Positions 36,990 to 47,219 of a stretch of 64,000 nucleotides of DNA are shown here, piece after piece; the stretch's first letter is position 1; each line of letters opens with the position of its first letter. The DNA comes from Lotus japonicus (Eukaryota > Streptophyta > Magnoliopsida > Fabales > Fabaceae). The stretch is from assembly GCF_012489685.1 (NCBI RefSeq), contig NC_080045.1, positions 15,108,901-15,172,900 of the forward strand, read 5' to 3'. The notes beneath the pieces are model-generated. The model did no database searches, was not told the DNA's origin, and saw only the letters and a program-made list of their open reading frames with translations. The position numbers and the translations under genes are program-made.

Positions 36990-39795
36990 TCATCAGATGC
37001 CTTCAATTCCTCCATGAAAAATGCAACTCACACTGTCTTCGCCCATAAATTCCAAGCTTTGCTCCATAACCAATTTATTATCCTTTAAACCTTCTCCTAG
37101 TTCTCAGTGAACCATGCACCCATCAAAGTCCCACATTGCACTTTAAAATAAAAAGAAATTGAATGAAATATGTGGTGTTTAATCCATTTTATTTTGCAGT
37201 GGAAATCGCAGGAGTTTCATGAAAAGCAGAATGGAGATCTTGGGCTCCTCATCGTGGAAGAAGACGCTTGATACAATTTTTATGTCAATTGTTTTTTCCT
37301 TTTTTTTGTTGTTGTTGGTTACATTGCTTTCTTTCCTTTAGTTTAAGATAATTTGATATGAATATATTTGATTTATATTTCGTTCTGATTTTGATTTTGT
37401 TTTGATCTGATTTGGTTGGTTCTTAATATTGGCATTTCTTATTATATCACGAAAAACATAAAAAATATTGAAAAAAATTACTTATTAAGCTCTAAATAAT
37501 TTAATCTTATATTCTATATTGAACTAAATTTTGTTCTTAAAATTGAGTCAGGCTAGATATGATTGAGTTTAATTTGGTCGTAAACTTTCCAAATTGTCAA
37601 TTCCTTTTGGGAAACTTCATTTGAATCACTTAAATTGATAGGTTACTTTTGTCTATAAACATAAATATTCTTTAGAAGTGATCCATGTCCTTCGTTATTA
37701 TATTGAAGATGCGAACCAATTCTCTCCTATTGTGAAAATCAAATGGTTTTGGACATATTATTATGCAGTTCCACAAAGGATTATAATCACAGTAGAAGAG
37801 AATTGATTCGCATCTTCAATTTAATAACGAAGCATATGAATCATTTCTAAAGAATATTTATATTTATAGAGAAAAGTAACCTATCAATTTAAGTGATTCA
37901 ATTTAAGTTCCTAAAAGGGACTGACACCTGAAAAAGTTTAAGAACAAATTACACTCCATCATATCTATCATGACTCAATTTTAAGAGCAAAATTTTGTTC
38001 AATATATAATATAATATAAAACAATTTAGAACTTAATAAATAATTTTTTTCAATATTTTTTTATGTTTTTCGTGATATAATAAGAAATGTCAATATTAAG
38101 ACCAAACCAAATCGCATCAAAACCAAATCAAAATCAAAATGAAATATAAATCAAATATAATCATATTAAATTATCTTAAACTAAAGGAAATAAAACAATG
38201 TAACCAACTACAAAAAAAAAGCAAATAACTAATGACCTAGAAATTGTATCGAGCGTCTTCTTCCCCGATGGGGAGCCCAAGATCTCCGTACTGCTTTTCT
38301 TGAAACTCATGCGATGTCCACGGAAAAATAAAAATTGATAAAACACCACATATTTCATTCAAATTATTTTTATTTATAAAGTGCAATGTGGGACTTTGAT
38401 GGGTGCATGGTTCATGGAGAACTAGGAGAAGGTTTAAAGCATATTAAAATGGTTATGGATAAAAGCTTGAAATTTATGGGTAAAGACAGTGTGTGTTGAA
38501 TTTTTAATGGATGAATTGAAGTGATATGATGAAGGGCGAGAGAAATCTTGGAGAAATATGTTATGCATCGCTTTCTTTTTAACCGATAATAGATACGCTC
38601 ATTTGTGATTGTTGTTTTTGTGTGTGGTGCAGACGCGAGTGGGTGTTGTGTCCACTGCGTTACGTGCATCATGCCATAAGGGAGAAAAAAGTAATTGATA
38701 CAACATGCCAGTTCTTTAGGGGTGGTCTAGAATAAACCCTAACACTAGGTAGCAGAGTGAAACATGAATTAAACATTGTAGGCTCTCCATTATATAGTGG
38801 TTGAGCAAAACCCTAGTAATAGATTCATTGAACTTGGACGGTTTACTGTTTTAGAATCTATATTATATTATATATTATCTATATACTATAAAAGAAGGTT
38901 TCTTTCTAGAAGTTTATGCCACATGGCACCCCTATATCATTTCATTTTCCTCCAAAAAAAAAACTAACATCTCATTTTTTTTTGACATCACGCCTATTTA
39001 CTAATATTTATTAATTACACTTGCAATTCTTGTAACACGGTTTTTTCGAAACCAATTTACTAAAAAAAATTTTCAGTTTCACAAAATTATTAACATCTTT
39101 TTGAAATAATTTAATTTTTTTTACTGAAACTATTTATTAACCATATTTCAAATATTATGAGAAAATAATCACAAAATTGAAAATATGATACATAAAAAAA
39201 TTCGCAAATTCAAAAATATTAAAAATGATTGAATTTTTTTTATTTTAATTGTTAATATATTAAGTGCTTATAAATAAAATTTGGGTTATTGGCATATTTG
39301 GGCTCCCAAGTTTGAGAAAAGCGCAAATGAGGTCGTTAAAGTTTTAAATAGCATTCCGCTACCCCACGTTAGTCTCTGTTAATAGTTTTGGTCCCTCATT
39401 AGATTTCCGTCCAAAATTTAATGTTTTTATCTGAGTTAGCTTTTTTTTGAATTGACCTAGCATGAAGTGTAGGAGAGAAAAATGTTACTGGGAGGGGAAA
39501 AAATCACGTGCCCCTCACGTGACCCAATCTGAACCTTAATCCACCCCCAAATAGTAACCCTAGGTCCAAAATTGCACAAACCTACTTAAAATGTTATCAT
39601 CATCGACGACCAAACGAAGAGGAAGGGACTGTGGAGAAGAAGGTCGAAAGTGGAGAGGAAGTACAACGAAAAAGCGACTGTGGAGAAGACGATCACTGTG
39701 GACTAGAAGGTCGACGGTGGAGAGAAGCTCGATTGTGAACAACGAAGGTTTGGAGGGACAGAAATGACAAAAGATTCAAAGAAAAATGGTGCGAC
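35749..39795. repeat. Giant palindrome P5
   Basis: This is a complete 4047 bp inverted repeat centred near 37765, the sister copy of P2 by shared private variants. It has the longest (CT)n run of the array (about 36943-36985), again in the left arm only. Confidence 0.88.
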
Positions 39796-40330
39796 TCAGA
39801 AAGCACAAATAACCAACCTAATCTTCTTCATAGTCACTATCATCCATTAAAACATCAGTGGCTGTATCTTCATCATCTAATCAAACTCACAATCAGAATC
39901 TGAATCTTCATCATTGACAACAACCTCACTTGCCTTTCCTTTTCCTTTATCTACTGCAGCAACACTTTCCTTTCGTTTTCCTTTATCTGTCCCCTTCTTC
40001 TTGTCATTCACAACCACCTTCTCTTGCACAACAGAAACATTCTCCACCTCAAATCCAGCCTCGTTGTCATTCACAACTTCAACCTCCTTCTCTTGCACAA
40101 CTTCAACCTTCTTCTCTCTCAAAACCCCAGCATCCTTGTCTTGCACAACCTCAGACTCCTTCTCTAGCACAACTTAAGTGTCCTTTGCAATCACAACCTC
40201 AGAACTTGGCCCAGCATCCTCCACAGTCTCACGAGTAATTTCAAAACATGCATCAGGGTCTTCATCTCTCTCAGGACTCTTGTAAGAAATTAGAGGAATA
40301 TGGGGAACAATATCATGCTCCTCCACTATT
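39796..40330 (-). pseudogene. Spacer S6, truncated MURA fragment
   Basis: This spacer runs normally for 535 bp and breaks in CTCCTCCACTATT, just before TTCTCAACAAATAC of the normal sequence. Its Glu/Val-rich linker (39877-40170) is eight residues shorter than in the other copies because one DVEVVQEK repeat (24 bp) is lost. Confidence 0.82.
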
Positions 40331-40394
40331 CTCTCTCTCTCTCTCTCTCTCTGTCTTCATCTCTGTCTCCAAGATTCGAAGAAAATGGTGCGAC
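40331..40394. repeat. Rearrangement junction: (CT)n joined to arm tail
   Basis: A (CT)n run (40331-40352) is followed by GTCTTCATCTCTGTCTCCAA and then by the last bases of a right arm (GATTCGAAGAAAATGGTGCGAC). An almost identical junction is at 43527-43585. A left-arm (CT)n was thus joined to the outer end of a right arm, removing most of a palindrome. Confidence 0.8.
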
Positions 40395-42330
40395 TCAGAA
40401 AGCACAAATAACCAACCTTATCTTCTTCATAGTCACTATCATCCATTAAAAAATTAGTGCTTGCATCTTCATCATCTGGATCAAACTCACAATCAGAATT
40501 TGAATCTTCATCATTGACAACAACCGCACTTGCCTTTCCTTTTCCTTTATCTACTGCAGCTAGGGGTGGAAATAGGCCGAGCCGAGCCAAGCTTTGCGTG
40601 GCCTAGGCCTGGCCTGCATTCTCTTTTGGTGGCCCAAGCCTGGCCTGTGGCCTATCAATAGGCCAAATTTTATGGCTTGGCCTGGCCTTTTATAAGGCCG
40701 GACCTGGCCTACAAGCCTTCTTAAAAACCTAACTTAACATACAATTTTATCAAAAGAAGGTCATTAGGCTGGCGGGCTAATAAACATTTTATATGTCATT
40801 GCACTTTCTTTTCAAATAAAAAACTTGTATCATTGCAATTCAAAAACTAAACCTATATCATTGCAAGAGAGGTGGACTTGGTAGTGGCAGATCAACAGTG
40901 ACGATTGGCTGCAGCCTGCGTCCTGTGCGGCTGAGGATGTGCTATGCTGAATATGTCTGGAACGTTTCTAGTCTAGGTTAAGGCATGGACTTAGGGTTTT
41001 TTTATACTAAAGTATACATCAGTTTAAAAAAATTATATATAATTATATTATATTTATATTATTAATAATATAATATAAGTTTTTTTTTTGTAAACAATAA
41101 TATAATATATAAGTAGGCGACCTATCTGGCCAATAAGCTTTTTAAATTGTTTGGGCTTGGCCATTTTAGTTAAACAAGCCTTTTAAAAAGCCTAAGCCTG
41201 ACCTTTTTAGTAAACGAGCCAAGCCGGACCGAGCCTCAAACGAGCCGAGCCATAGGCCCCTGACGAGCCGCCTGGCCTATTTCCAACCCTAACTGCAGCA
41301 ACACTTTCCTTTCGTTTTCCTTTATTTGTCCCCTTCTTCTTGTCATTCACAACCTCCTTCTCTTGCACAACAGAAACACTCTCCACCTCAAATCCAGCCT
41401 CGTTGTCATTCACAACTTCAACCTCCTTCTCTTGCACAACTTCAACATCCTTCTCTTGCACAACTTCAACCTCATTCTCTAGCAAAACCCCAGCCTCCTT
41501 GTCATGCACAACCTCAGACTCCTTCTCTAGCACAACTTAAGTGTCCTTCTCAATCACAACCTCAGAACTTGGCCCAGCAGCCTCCATAGTCTCACGAGTA
41601 ATTTCAAAACATGCATCAGGGTCTTCATCTCTCTCAGGACTCTTGTAAGAAATTAGAGGAATATGGGGAACAATATCATGCTCCTCCACTATTTTCTCAA
41701 CAAATACATCAACTTCACTTTGACCTTTCACATCTTTAGCCAATAGTCAAATATCTGCATCATTGGTATAGAGGACTTATGCCAGCAGAGCCATCACTTT
41801 TAATATGCCTATAGAAAAAGCATTTGTAGCTGGCATATCCTAAGATTTCTACCATCTTACCCACTTCAATGGAAGAAATCCCATCCATGTCCAATTGATC
41901 AAAGGCTTGCGAACTGCCAGTTGCATATGACATAGTTGGTCAAGTGTCATTGGACCCCCATGATGCACGTTCAAGGTTACCACATGAGGAACAATCGGCC
42001 TGAAAACAGACAATACAATAGAATGCACTTTTAATGAGAATCCCGTGGATCACAATGCACATACCGGATAAGCTTTAAATTAAATAACATACCAAACAAA
42101 GATATCAATTAAATAACATACCAAAAAGCATTCGAATCCTTCAACAACCATGATTTAGTAGATAGAGACATAATGAGATGAATATAGTATATAACTTGCA
42201 ACAAAGTTTGAGGGCCAAGAGTCTCCATTGAACCCAAAGTTAAAGTTTGCAGAGCTTTTCTCTAGGACCACCTTCTCTTTTACTTTTCTTCTTGTGGTCC
42301 CTTCGGACTTGCCTTGGAGGGGTCTTCTTG
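40395..42330 (-). pseudogene. Spacer S6b: MURA fragment carrying a hAT insertion
   Basis: Minus the 731 bp hAT element and one 8 bp target duplication, this spacer is 1197 bp. At its left end the reading frame is better preserved than in S1-S6: CEFDPDDEDAST runs on into FLMDDSDYEEDKVGYLCFLS without the stop after CEFD that the 5.2 kb copies have. This part is therefore closer to the ancestral transposase. The 68-residue block is at 41537-41743. The right part belongs to the second subfamily (AATCCCGTGGATCAC). Confidence 0.8.
40561..41291. mobile_element. Non-autonomous hAT element, copy 1 (731 bp)
   Basis: Terminal inverted repeats TAGGGGTGGAAATAGGCC and TAGGGTTGGAAATAGGCC (17 of 18 identical) are flanked by a perfect 8 bp duplication, ACTGCAGC (40553-40560 and 41292-41299), the hallmark of hAT. 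The uninterrupted spacers read CTACTGCAGCAACAC here. The inside is AT-rich and holds no transposase. Subterminal GGCCTGGCC and GCCGAGCC motifs are repeated near both ends. Confidence 0.93.
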
Positions 42331-43585
42331 GTCGCACCATTTTTTTTTTGAATCTTTTGCCATTTCTGTCGCTCCAGACCTTTGTTGTTCACAATCGGGC
42401 TTCTCTCTACCGTCGACCTTGTAGTCCACAGTGATCTTCTTCTCCACAGTCACTTCCTCTTCTTTTGGTTGTTGTCGTTGATGATATTTTCAGTAGGATT
42501 GTGCACTTTTGGACCTAGGGTTACTATTTGGGGGTGGATTAAGGATCATATTGGGTCACGTGATGTTTTCCCTCCCAGTAACCTTTCTCTCTCCTACTTT
42601 TCATGCTAGGTCAGTTAAAAAAAAAATTCAACTCAGACAAAAACTTTAAATTTTGGACAATCTGGTGAGGAACCAAAACTGTTAGCGGAGACTAACGTGG
42701 GTTGGGGAATGCTATTTTTAAACTTTAACGACCTCGTTTGAACATTTTTCAAACCTGGGAGACAAAAAACGCTAATAATCCAAATTTTATTTATGAACAC
42801 TTAATATATTAATAATTAAAATAAAAAGAATTTCAACTATTTTTAATATTTGCGAATTATTTTATGTATTATGTTTTAAATTTTGTGATTATTTAATTTA
42901 ATATTTGAAATATTTTAAAAAGTTAATTTAAGTAAAAAAATATTATTTCAAAAAGATGTTAATAATTTTGTGAAACTAAAAATTTTGTTTAGTTAATTGG
43001 ATTAGGAAAAACTGTGTTACAAATATTGAAAGTTTAATTAATAAAAATTAATAAATAGGTGTGATGTCAAAAAAAATGAGATATTAATTTTTGTTTTGGA
43101 GGAAAATGGAATGATATAGGGGTGTCACGGGGCATAAACTTCTAGAAATAAACCTTCTTTTAGTATATAGATAATATAATATAATATAGATTGTAGAACA
43201 ATTAACCGTCCAAGGTCAATGTATCTATTACTAGGGTTTTGAGCTCAGCCACTGTATAATGGAGAGCCTACAATGTATAGTTCATGTTTCACTTTGCTAC
43301 CTAGTGTTAGGGTTTATTCTAGACCACGCCTAAAAAAGTGGCATGTCGTATCAATTTCTTTTTTCTCTCTTATGGCATGATGAACCTAACGCAGTGGACA
43401 CAACACCCACTCACGTCTGCACCACACACAAAAACAACAATCACACAAACACACGCAAAAGTATAATGAGCGTATATTTTTTCGGTTAAACAAAAAGCGA
43501 TGCATACCACATTTCTCCAAGATTTCTCTCTCTCTCTCTCTCTGTCTTCATCTCTGTCTCCAAGATTCGAAGAAAATGGTGCGAC
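42331..43585. repeat. Truncated palindrome P6 (left arm only, then junction)
   Basis: A left arm of the second subfamily runs from 42331 to its (CT)n at about 43527-43545. It then joins GTCTTCATCTCTGTCTCCAA and the tail of a right arm ending GTGCGAC at 43585. The inner left arm, the loop and nearly the whole right arm are missing. This gives the 3191 bp short monomer. Confidence 0.85.
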
Positions 43586-45057
43586 TCAGAAAGCACAAAT
43601 AACCAACCTTATCTTCTTCATAGTCACTATCATCCATTAAAAAATCAGTGCTTGCATCTTCATCATCTGGATCAAACTCACAATCAGAATTTGAATCTTC
43701 ATCATTGACAACAACCGCACTTGCCTTTCCTTTTCCTTTATCTACTGCAGCTAGGGGTGGAAATAGGCCGAGCCGAGCCAAGCTTTGCGTGGCCTAGGCC
43801 TGGCCTGCATTCTCTTTTGGTGGCCCAAGCCTGGCCTGTGGCCTATCAATAGGCCAAATTTTATGGCTTGGCCTGGCCTTTTCTAAGGCCGGACCTGGCC
43901 TACAAGCCTTCTTAAAAACCTAACTTAACATACAATTTTATCAAAAGAAGGTCATTAGGCTGGCGGGCTAATAAACATTTTATATGTCATTGCACTTTCT
44001 TTTCAAATAAAAAACTTGTATCATTGCATTTCAAAAAATAAACCTATATCATTGCAAGAGAGGTGGACTTGGTAGTGGCAGATCAACAGTGACGACTGGC
44101 TGCAGCCTGCGTCCTGTGCGGCTGAGGATGTGCTATGCTGAATATGTCTGGAACGTTTCTAGTCTAGGTTAGGGCATGGACTTAGGGTTTTTTTATACTA
44201 AAGTATACATCAGTTTAAAAAAATTATATATAATTATATTATATTTATATTATTAATAATATAATATATAAGTTTTTTTTTGTAAACAATAATATAATAT
44301 ATAAGTAGGCGACCTATCTGGCCAAATAAGCTTTTTAAATTGTTTGGGCCTGGCCATTTTAGTTAAACAAGCCTTTTAAAAAGCCTAAGCCTGACCTTTT
44401 TAGTAAACGAGCCAAGCCGGACCGAGCCTCAAACGAGCCGAGCCATAGGCCCCTGACGAGCCGCCTGGCCTATTTCCACCCCTAACTGCAGCAACACTTT
44501 CCTTTCGTTTTCCTTTATTTGTCCCCTTCTTCTTGTCTTTCACAACCTCCTTCTCTTGCACAACAGAAACACTCTCCACCTCAAATCCATCCTCGTTGTC
44601 ATTCACAACTTCAACCTCCTTCTCTTGCACAACTTCAACATCCTTCTCTTGCACAACTTCAACCTCATTCTCTAGCAAAACCCCAGCCTCCTTGTCATGC
44701 ACAACCTCAGACTCCTTCTCTAGCACAACTTAAGTGTCCTTCTCAATCACAACCTCAGAACTTGGCCCAGCATCCTCCATAGTCTCACGAGTAATTTCAA
44801 AACATGCATCAGGGTCTTCATCTCTCTCAGGACTCTTGTAAGAAATTAGAGGAATCTGGGGAACAATATCATGCTCCTCCACTATTTTCTCAACAAATAC
44901 ATCAACTTCACTTTGACCTTTTACATCATCAGCCAATAGTCAAATATCAGCATCATTGGTAAAGAGGACTTATGCCAGCAGAGCCATCACTTTTAATATG
45001 CTTATAGCAAAAGCATTCGTAGCTGGCATATCCTAAGCTTTTTACCATCTTACCCAC
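43586..45057 (-). pseudogene. Spacer S7: MURA fragment with hAT, truncated by Athila insertion
   Basis: This spacer begins as S6b and carries the same hAT element. It stops at the standard spacer position 731 (after hAT subtraction) where the Athila-type element is inserted at CCCAC (45053-45057, target duplication). The 68-residue block (44730-44936) begins ADDVKGQ rather than AKDVKGQ, and the DGISS-type segment has diverged (KSLGYASYECFCYKHI). Confidence 0.82.
43752..44484. mobile_element. Non-autonomous hAT element, copy 2 (733 bp)
   Basis: The TIRs TAGGGGTGGAAATAGGCC are perfect at both ends, with the same 8 bp duplication ACTGCAGC (43744-43751 and 44485-44492) at the same spacer position as copy 1. 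Both copies therefore descend from a single insertion that was duplicated with the 3.19 kb monomer. Confidence 0.93.
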
Positions 45058-45244
45058 TGATGACCCTATTTTAGTAGTGTTTTTAGGGTCATTTATTTGT
45101 TGGTTTTGTGTCTTTTTGTTGAGTCCCATGTAGTGTTTCATGCATTCTCATGCATTTTTATCTTTCTTTGTGTTTTTACTTTGTTTTAGTAATTTTGTAG
45201 TTTTATAGGGACCTTTCTTGCATTTTAAGTAAGTTTAAGACTTG
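45058..45244 (+). repeat. 5' LTR remnant of Athila-type element
   Basis: These 187 bp match 49687-49873 with six differences. The match ends at TTTAAGACTTG, after which the LTR continues CATAAATTTTC in the 3' copy but coding sequence begins here. A deletion removed about 1.14 kb of LTR, the leader and the gag start. Confidence 0.9.
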
Positions 45245-46328
45245 TATATCAAGGCGAGAGAGATAATTGATCTTATTCCTGAAACTAGCAAGGTTCCGTT
45301 TCCTAAAGCATTGGCTAAGAAGAGCTTAGACAAAAAGTTTTCAAAGTTTGTGGATGTTTTCAAAAAGCTCCACATTAGTATTTCTTTTGCCGATGCTTTG
45401 GAACAAATGCCTATATATGCTAAGTTTATGAAGGATATTTTGCATAAGAGAAGGAGGTTGAAGGAAGTATTTGAGACGGTGTTGTTGAAGGAGGAATGTA
45501 GTGCCATTTTGCAGCGGAAAATGCCAAAGAAAAGAAAAGACCCCGGAAGTTTCACTTTTCCGGTGGAGATTGAAGGAGTGGCGGATGTGGAAGCCTTGTG
45601 CGACCTAGGAGCGAGCATCAACTTGATGCCGCTTACCATGTTTGAGAGGCTGAACTTAGGAGAGGTTACTCCAACCATGCTTTTCTTGCAAATGGCGGAT
45701 CGATCCCTAAAGACTCCATATGGGATCGTGGAGGATGTAATGGTGAGGGTGGACAAGTATGTGTTCCTCGTGGATTTTGTGGTGCTTGATATGGAGGAGG
45801 ATGAGAAGATTCCTCTCATTCTTGGCCGACCTTTCTTAGCTACTGGTTGAGCGAAGATTGATGTTGACAGGGGTCATCTTATTCTTCGTGTTGGTAAGGA
45901 AAATGTAAGATTTTCTGTTTTTAATCCCATGATAGAAACTAACCATGATGATGACTTTGTTTGCGATGTGATTAGAAGTGTATCAAAGGTTTCGGAAGAG
46001 GCCCCCAAAGCTAATGAAAAAGTTGATGAGTTCCATCCGGCTCTCATCAATCTTGTTAGTGGAAACAAGTATGGGGGGTCTAAGTACGAGAACTTGCATG
46101 CTCACATGTGAAGTTTACTCAAGCTAGTTCCCTTGTCAAGATTGAGGGTGTTTCAAATGATGAAGTGAAGATTAAACTCTTCCCTCATTCTTTGACAAGG
46201 GTAGCTAGAGCTTGGTTTGAGGAACAAAAGGACATTACCTCATGGGAGGATTTGCTTCAAAGGTTTTGTGCAAGGTTTCTTCCTTGCACTTGTGGTAAGT
46301 TAATCAATGGTAAGGAATTTCCTTCCTA
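45245..46328 (+). pseudogene. Athila gag C-terminus/protease followed by a gag N-terminal fragment
   Basis: The first frame reads through the end of gag (KFSKFVDVFKKLHISISFAD, DPGSFTFPVEI) into an aspartic protease with ALCDLGASINLMP and ILGRPFLATG. A TGA (45848-45850) stands where Arg is usual, so a CGA-to-TGA change is likely, and the same frame continues AKIDVDRGHLILRV. After about 46030 the sequence switches to what is normally upstream gag (YGGSKYENLHAHM, then in another frame SLVKIEGVSNDEVKIKLFPHSL and DITSWEDLLQRFCARFLP). The order protease-then-gag is the reverse of the normal one, so the interior is rearranged. It is not functional. Confidence 0.78.
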
Positions 46329-46778
46329 ACACCATAGGAAGGAGAGTCCACCTAGGATTATAACCTAGGGCTAAATGGGAGACAACCCATTCTTTTTCTT
46401 TCTTTCTTTTATTATTTTTACATTTTAGTAGTTTAATTTCAAAAAAAAAGAGGAAATTTTTTTGAATAAAACTGGACAGAGCGCCTAGGCGCCAATTACC
46501 CACAGAGGCACTGCCTCTATAACTGGGTAGAGCGCCTGAGCGCTCTCCTCGAGCGCTCTTGGTGCGTTTTTAGACCAGTTTTTGGGTTTTAAAACCCCCA
46601 ACTCTTCACTTTCCCACTCTTAACTCTCATTTCTTCATAAAAACCGTACCCGACACTCTCCATACCCCATTTCTACTTCTCATTTCTCACTTGCACACAC
46701 TTTAGCTCTCCCTTGTGCTTCCAAGTTTTGCATTGCATCAAGCTCATTCCACTTGCACCTACTCACTCTCAAGTCAAG
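46329..46778 (+). other. Non-coding region with GC-rich palindromes upstream of the 3' ORF
   Basis: Polypyrimidine and polyadenine stretches are followed by GAGCGCCTAGGCGCC (around 46482), GCGCCTGAGCGCTCTC and CTCGAGCGCTC. The GCGCCTAGGCGC core is the one repeated upstream of the TATA box in the 3' LTR. The end of the region reads like an untranslated exon and finishes in CTCAAGTCAAG|GTAAGT. Confidence 0.5.
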
Positions 46779-47219
46779 GTAAGTTCCATTTTTCACTTCC
46801 TTTCATCTTGGTTCATGGGTCTTGTAATGCATGTTTCTCTGGGGTTTGGGTGAGAGGTTTGTTGCTTGTGCAAGTTGGGTTTGGGTTGTATATGCTTATT
46901 GTGGATTGATTTGTGCTTAATTAGAAAGGGTGTGAGATTTATGAGAGTTGGGTAGTTAGGATTTTGTGGTTTATTGTAGTTTAGCTTTTGCCTACTAGGT
47001 GTTTGTTAGAATGCCTCAATGAGTTCTTTTAGTCGATTTTTGGTAAATGCTTATGTGGTTGTCTATATCTCTTTGCCAAAATCATTATGAGGCTTATTGG
47101 GTGCTCTTAGGTAGCTTTGTATTTATTTTTGTAAAAAGTTTCTTCTTTTTAGTTTCTTTTCATTTTTGAACCAACTTTACTAACGTTTTTGGCTTGTGTA
47201 TGTGCTAACAATTGTGCAG
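46779..47219 (+). other. 441 bp intron before the Athila 3' ORF
   Basis: The donor AAG|GTAAGT fits the plant consensus perfectly. The acceptor TTGTGCAG (47212-47219) is directly followed by the ATG of the downstream ORF. The inside is T-rich (TTTTTAGTTTC, GTTTTTGGC), as plant introns are. Splicing would give a short leader joined to the start codon. Confidence 0.65.

Larger units (their letters stand above)
1..45057. repeat. Tandem array of ~5.2 kb Mutator-derived inverted-repeat monomers
   Basis: The same block recurs with periods of 5195, 5229, 4631, 5237 and 5244 bp, after subtracting a 10,416 bp retrotransposon insertion from one unit, and then with a period of 3191 bp for a shortened monomer. 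Each full monomer is a ~4.0 kb palindrome plus a spacer. The spacer is 1196 or 1197 bp in every complete copy once insertions are removed, including the two interrupted ones. The boundary between arm and spacer is marked by GTCGC at the left arm and GTGCGAC at the right arm. The array enters from the left of the window and ends at 45057, with a 14 bp remnant at 51015-51028. It is a tandem amplification of a non-autonomous Mutator-like element with very long terminal inverted repeats, or of a chimera between such an element and other sequence. Which ends are the true transposon termini is not resolved. Confidence 0.9.

Noticed and set aside
41207..41533. Fusion ORF of transposase linker with RPGGSSGAYGSARLRLG at the hAT border (also 44400-44726).
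   Set aside because: The fused tail is simply read-through into the hAT terminal repeat and was created by the insertion; there is no sign of selection.
1..45057. CRISPR array or other prokaryotic repeat system.
   Set aside because: Repeats are kilobases long, lack short repeat-spacer structure and sit in plant retrotransposon-rich DNA.
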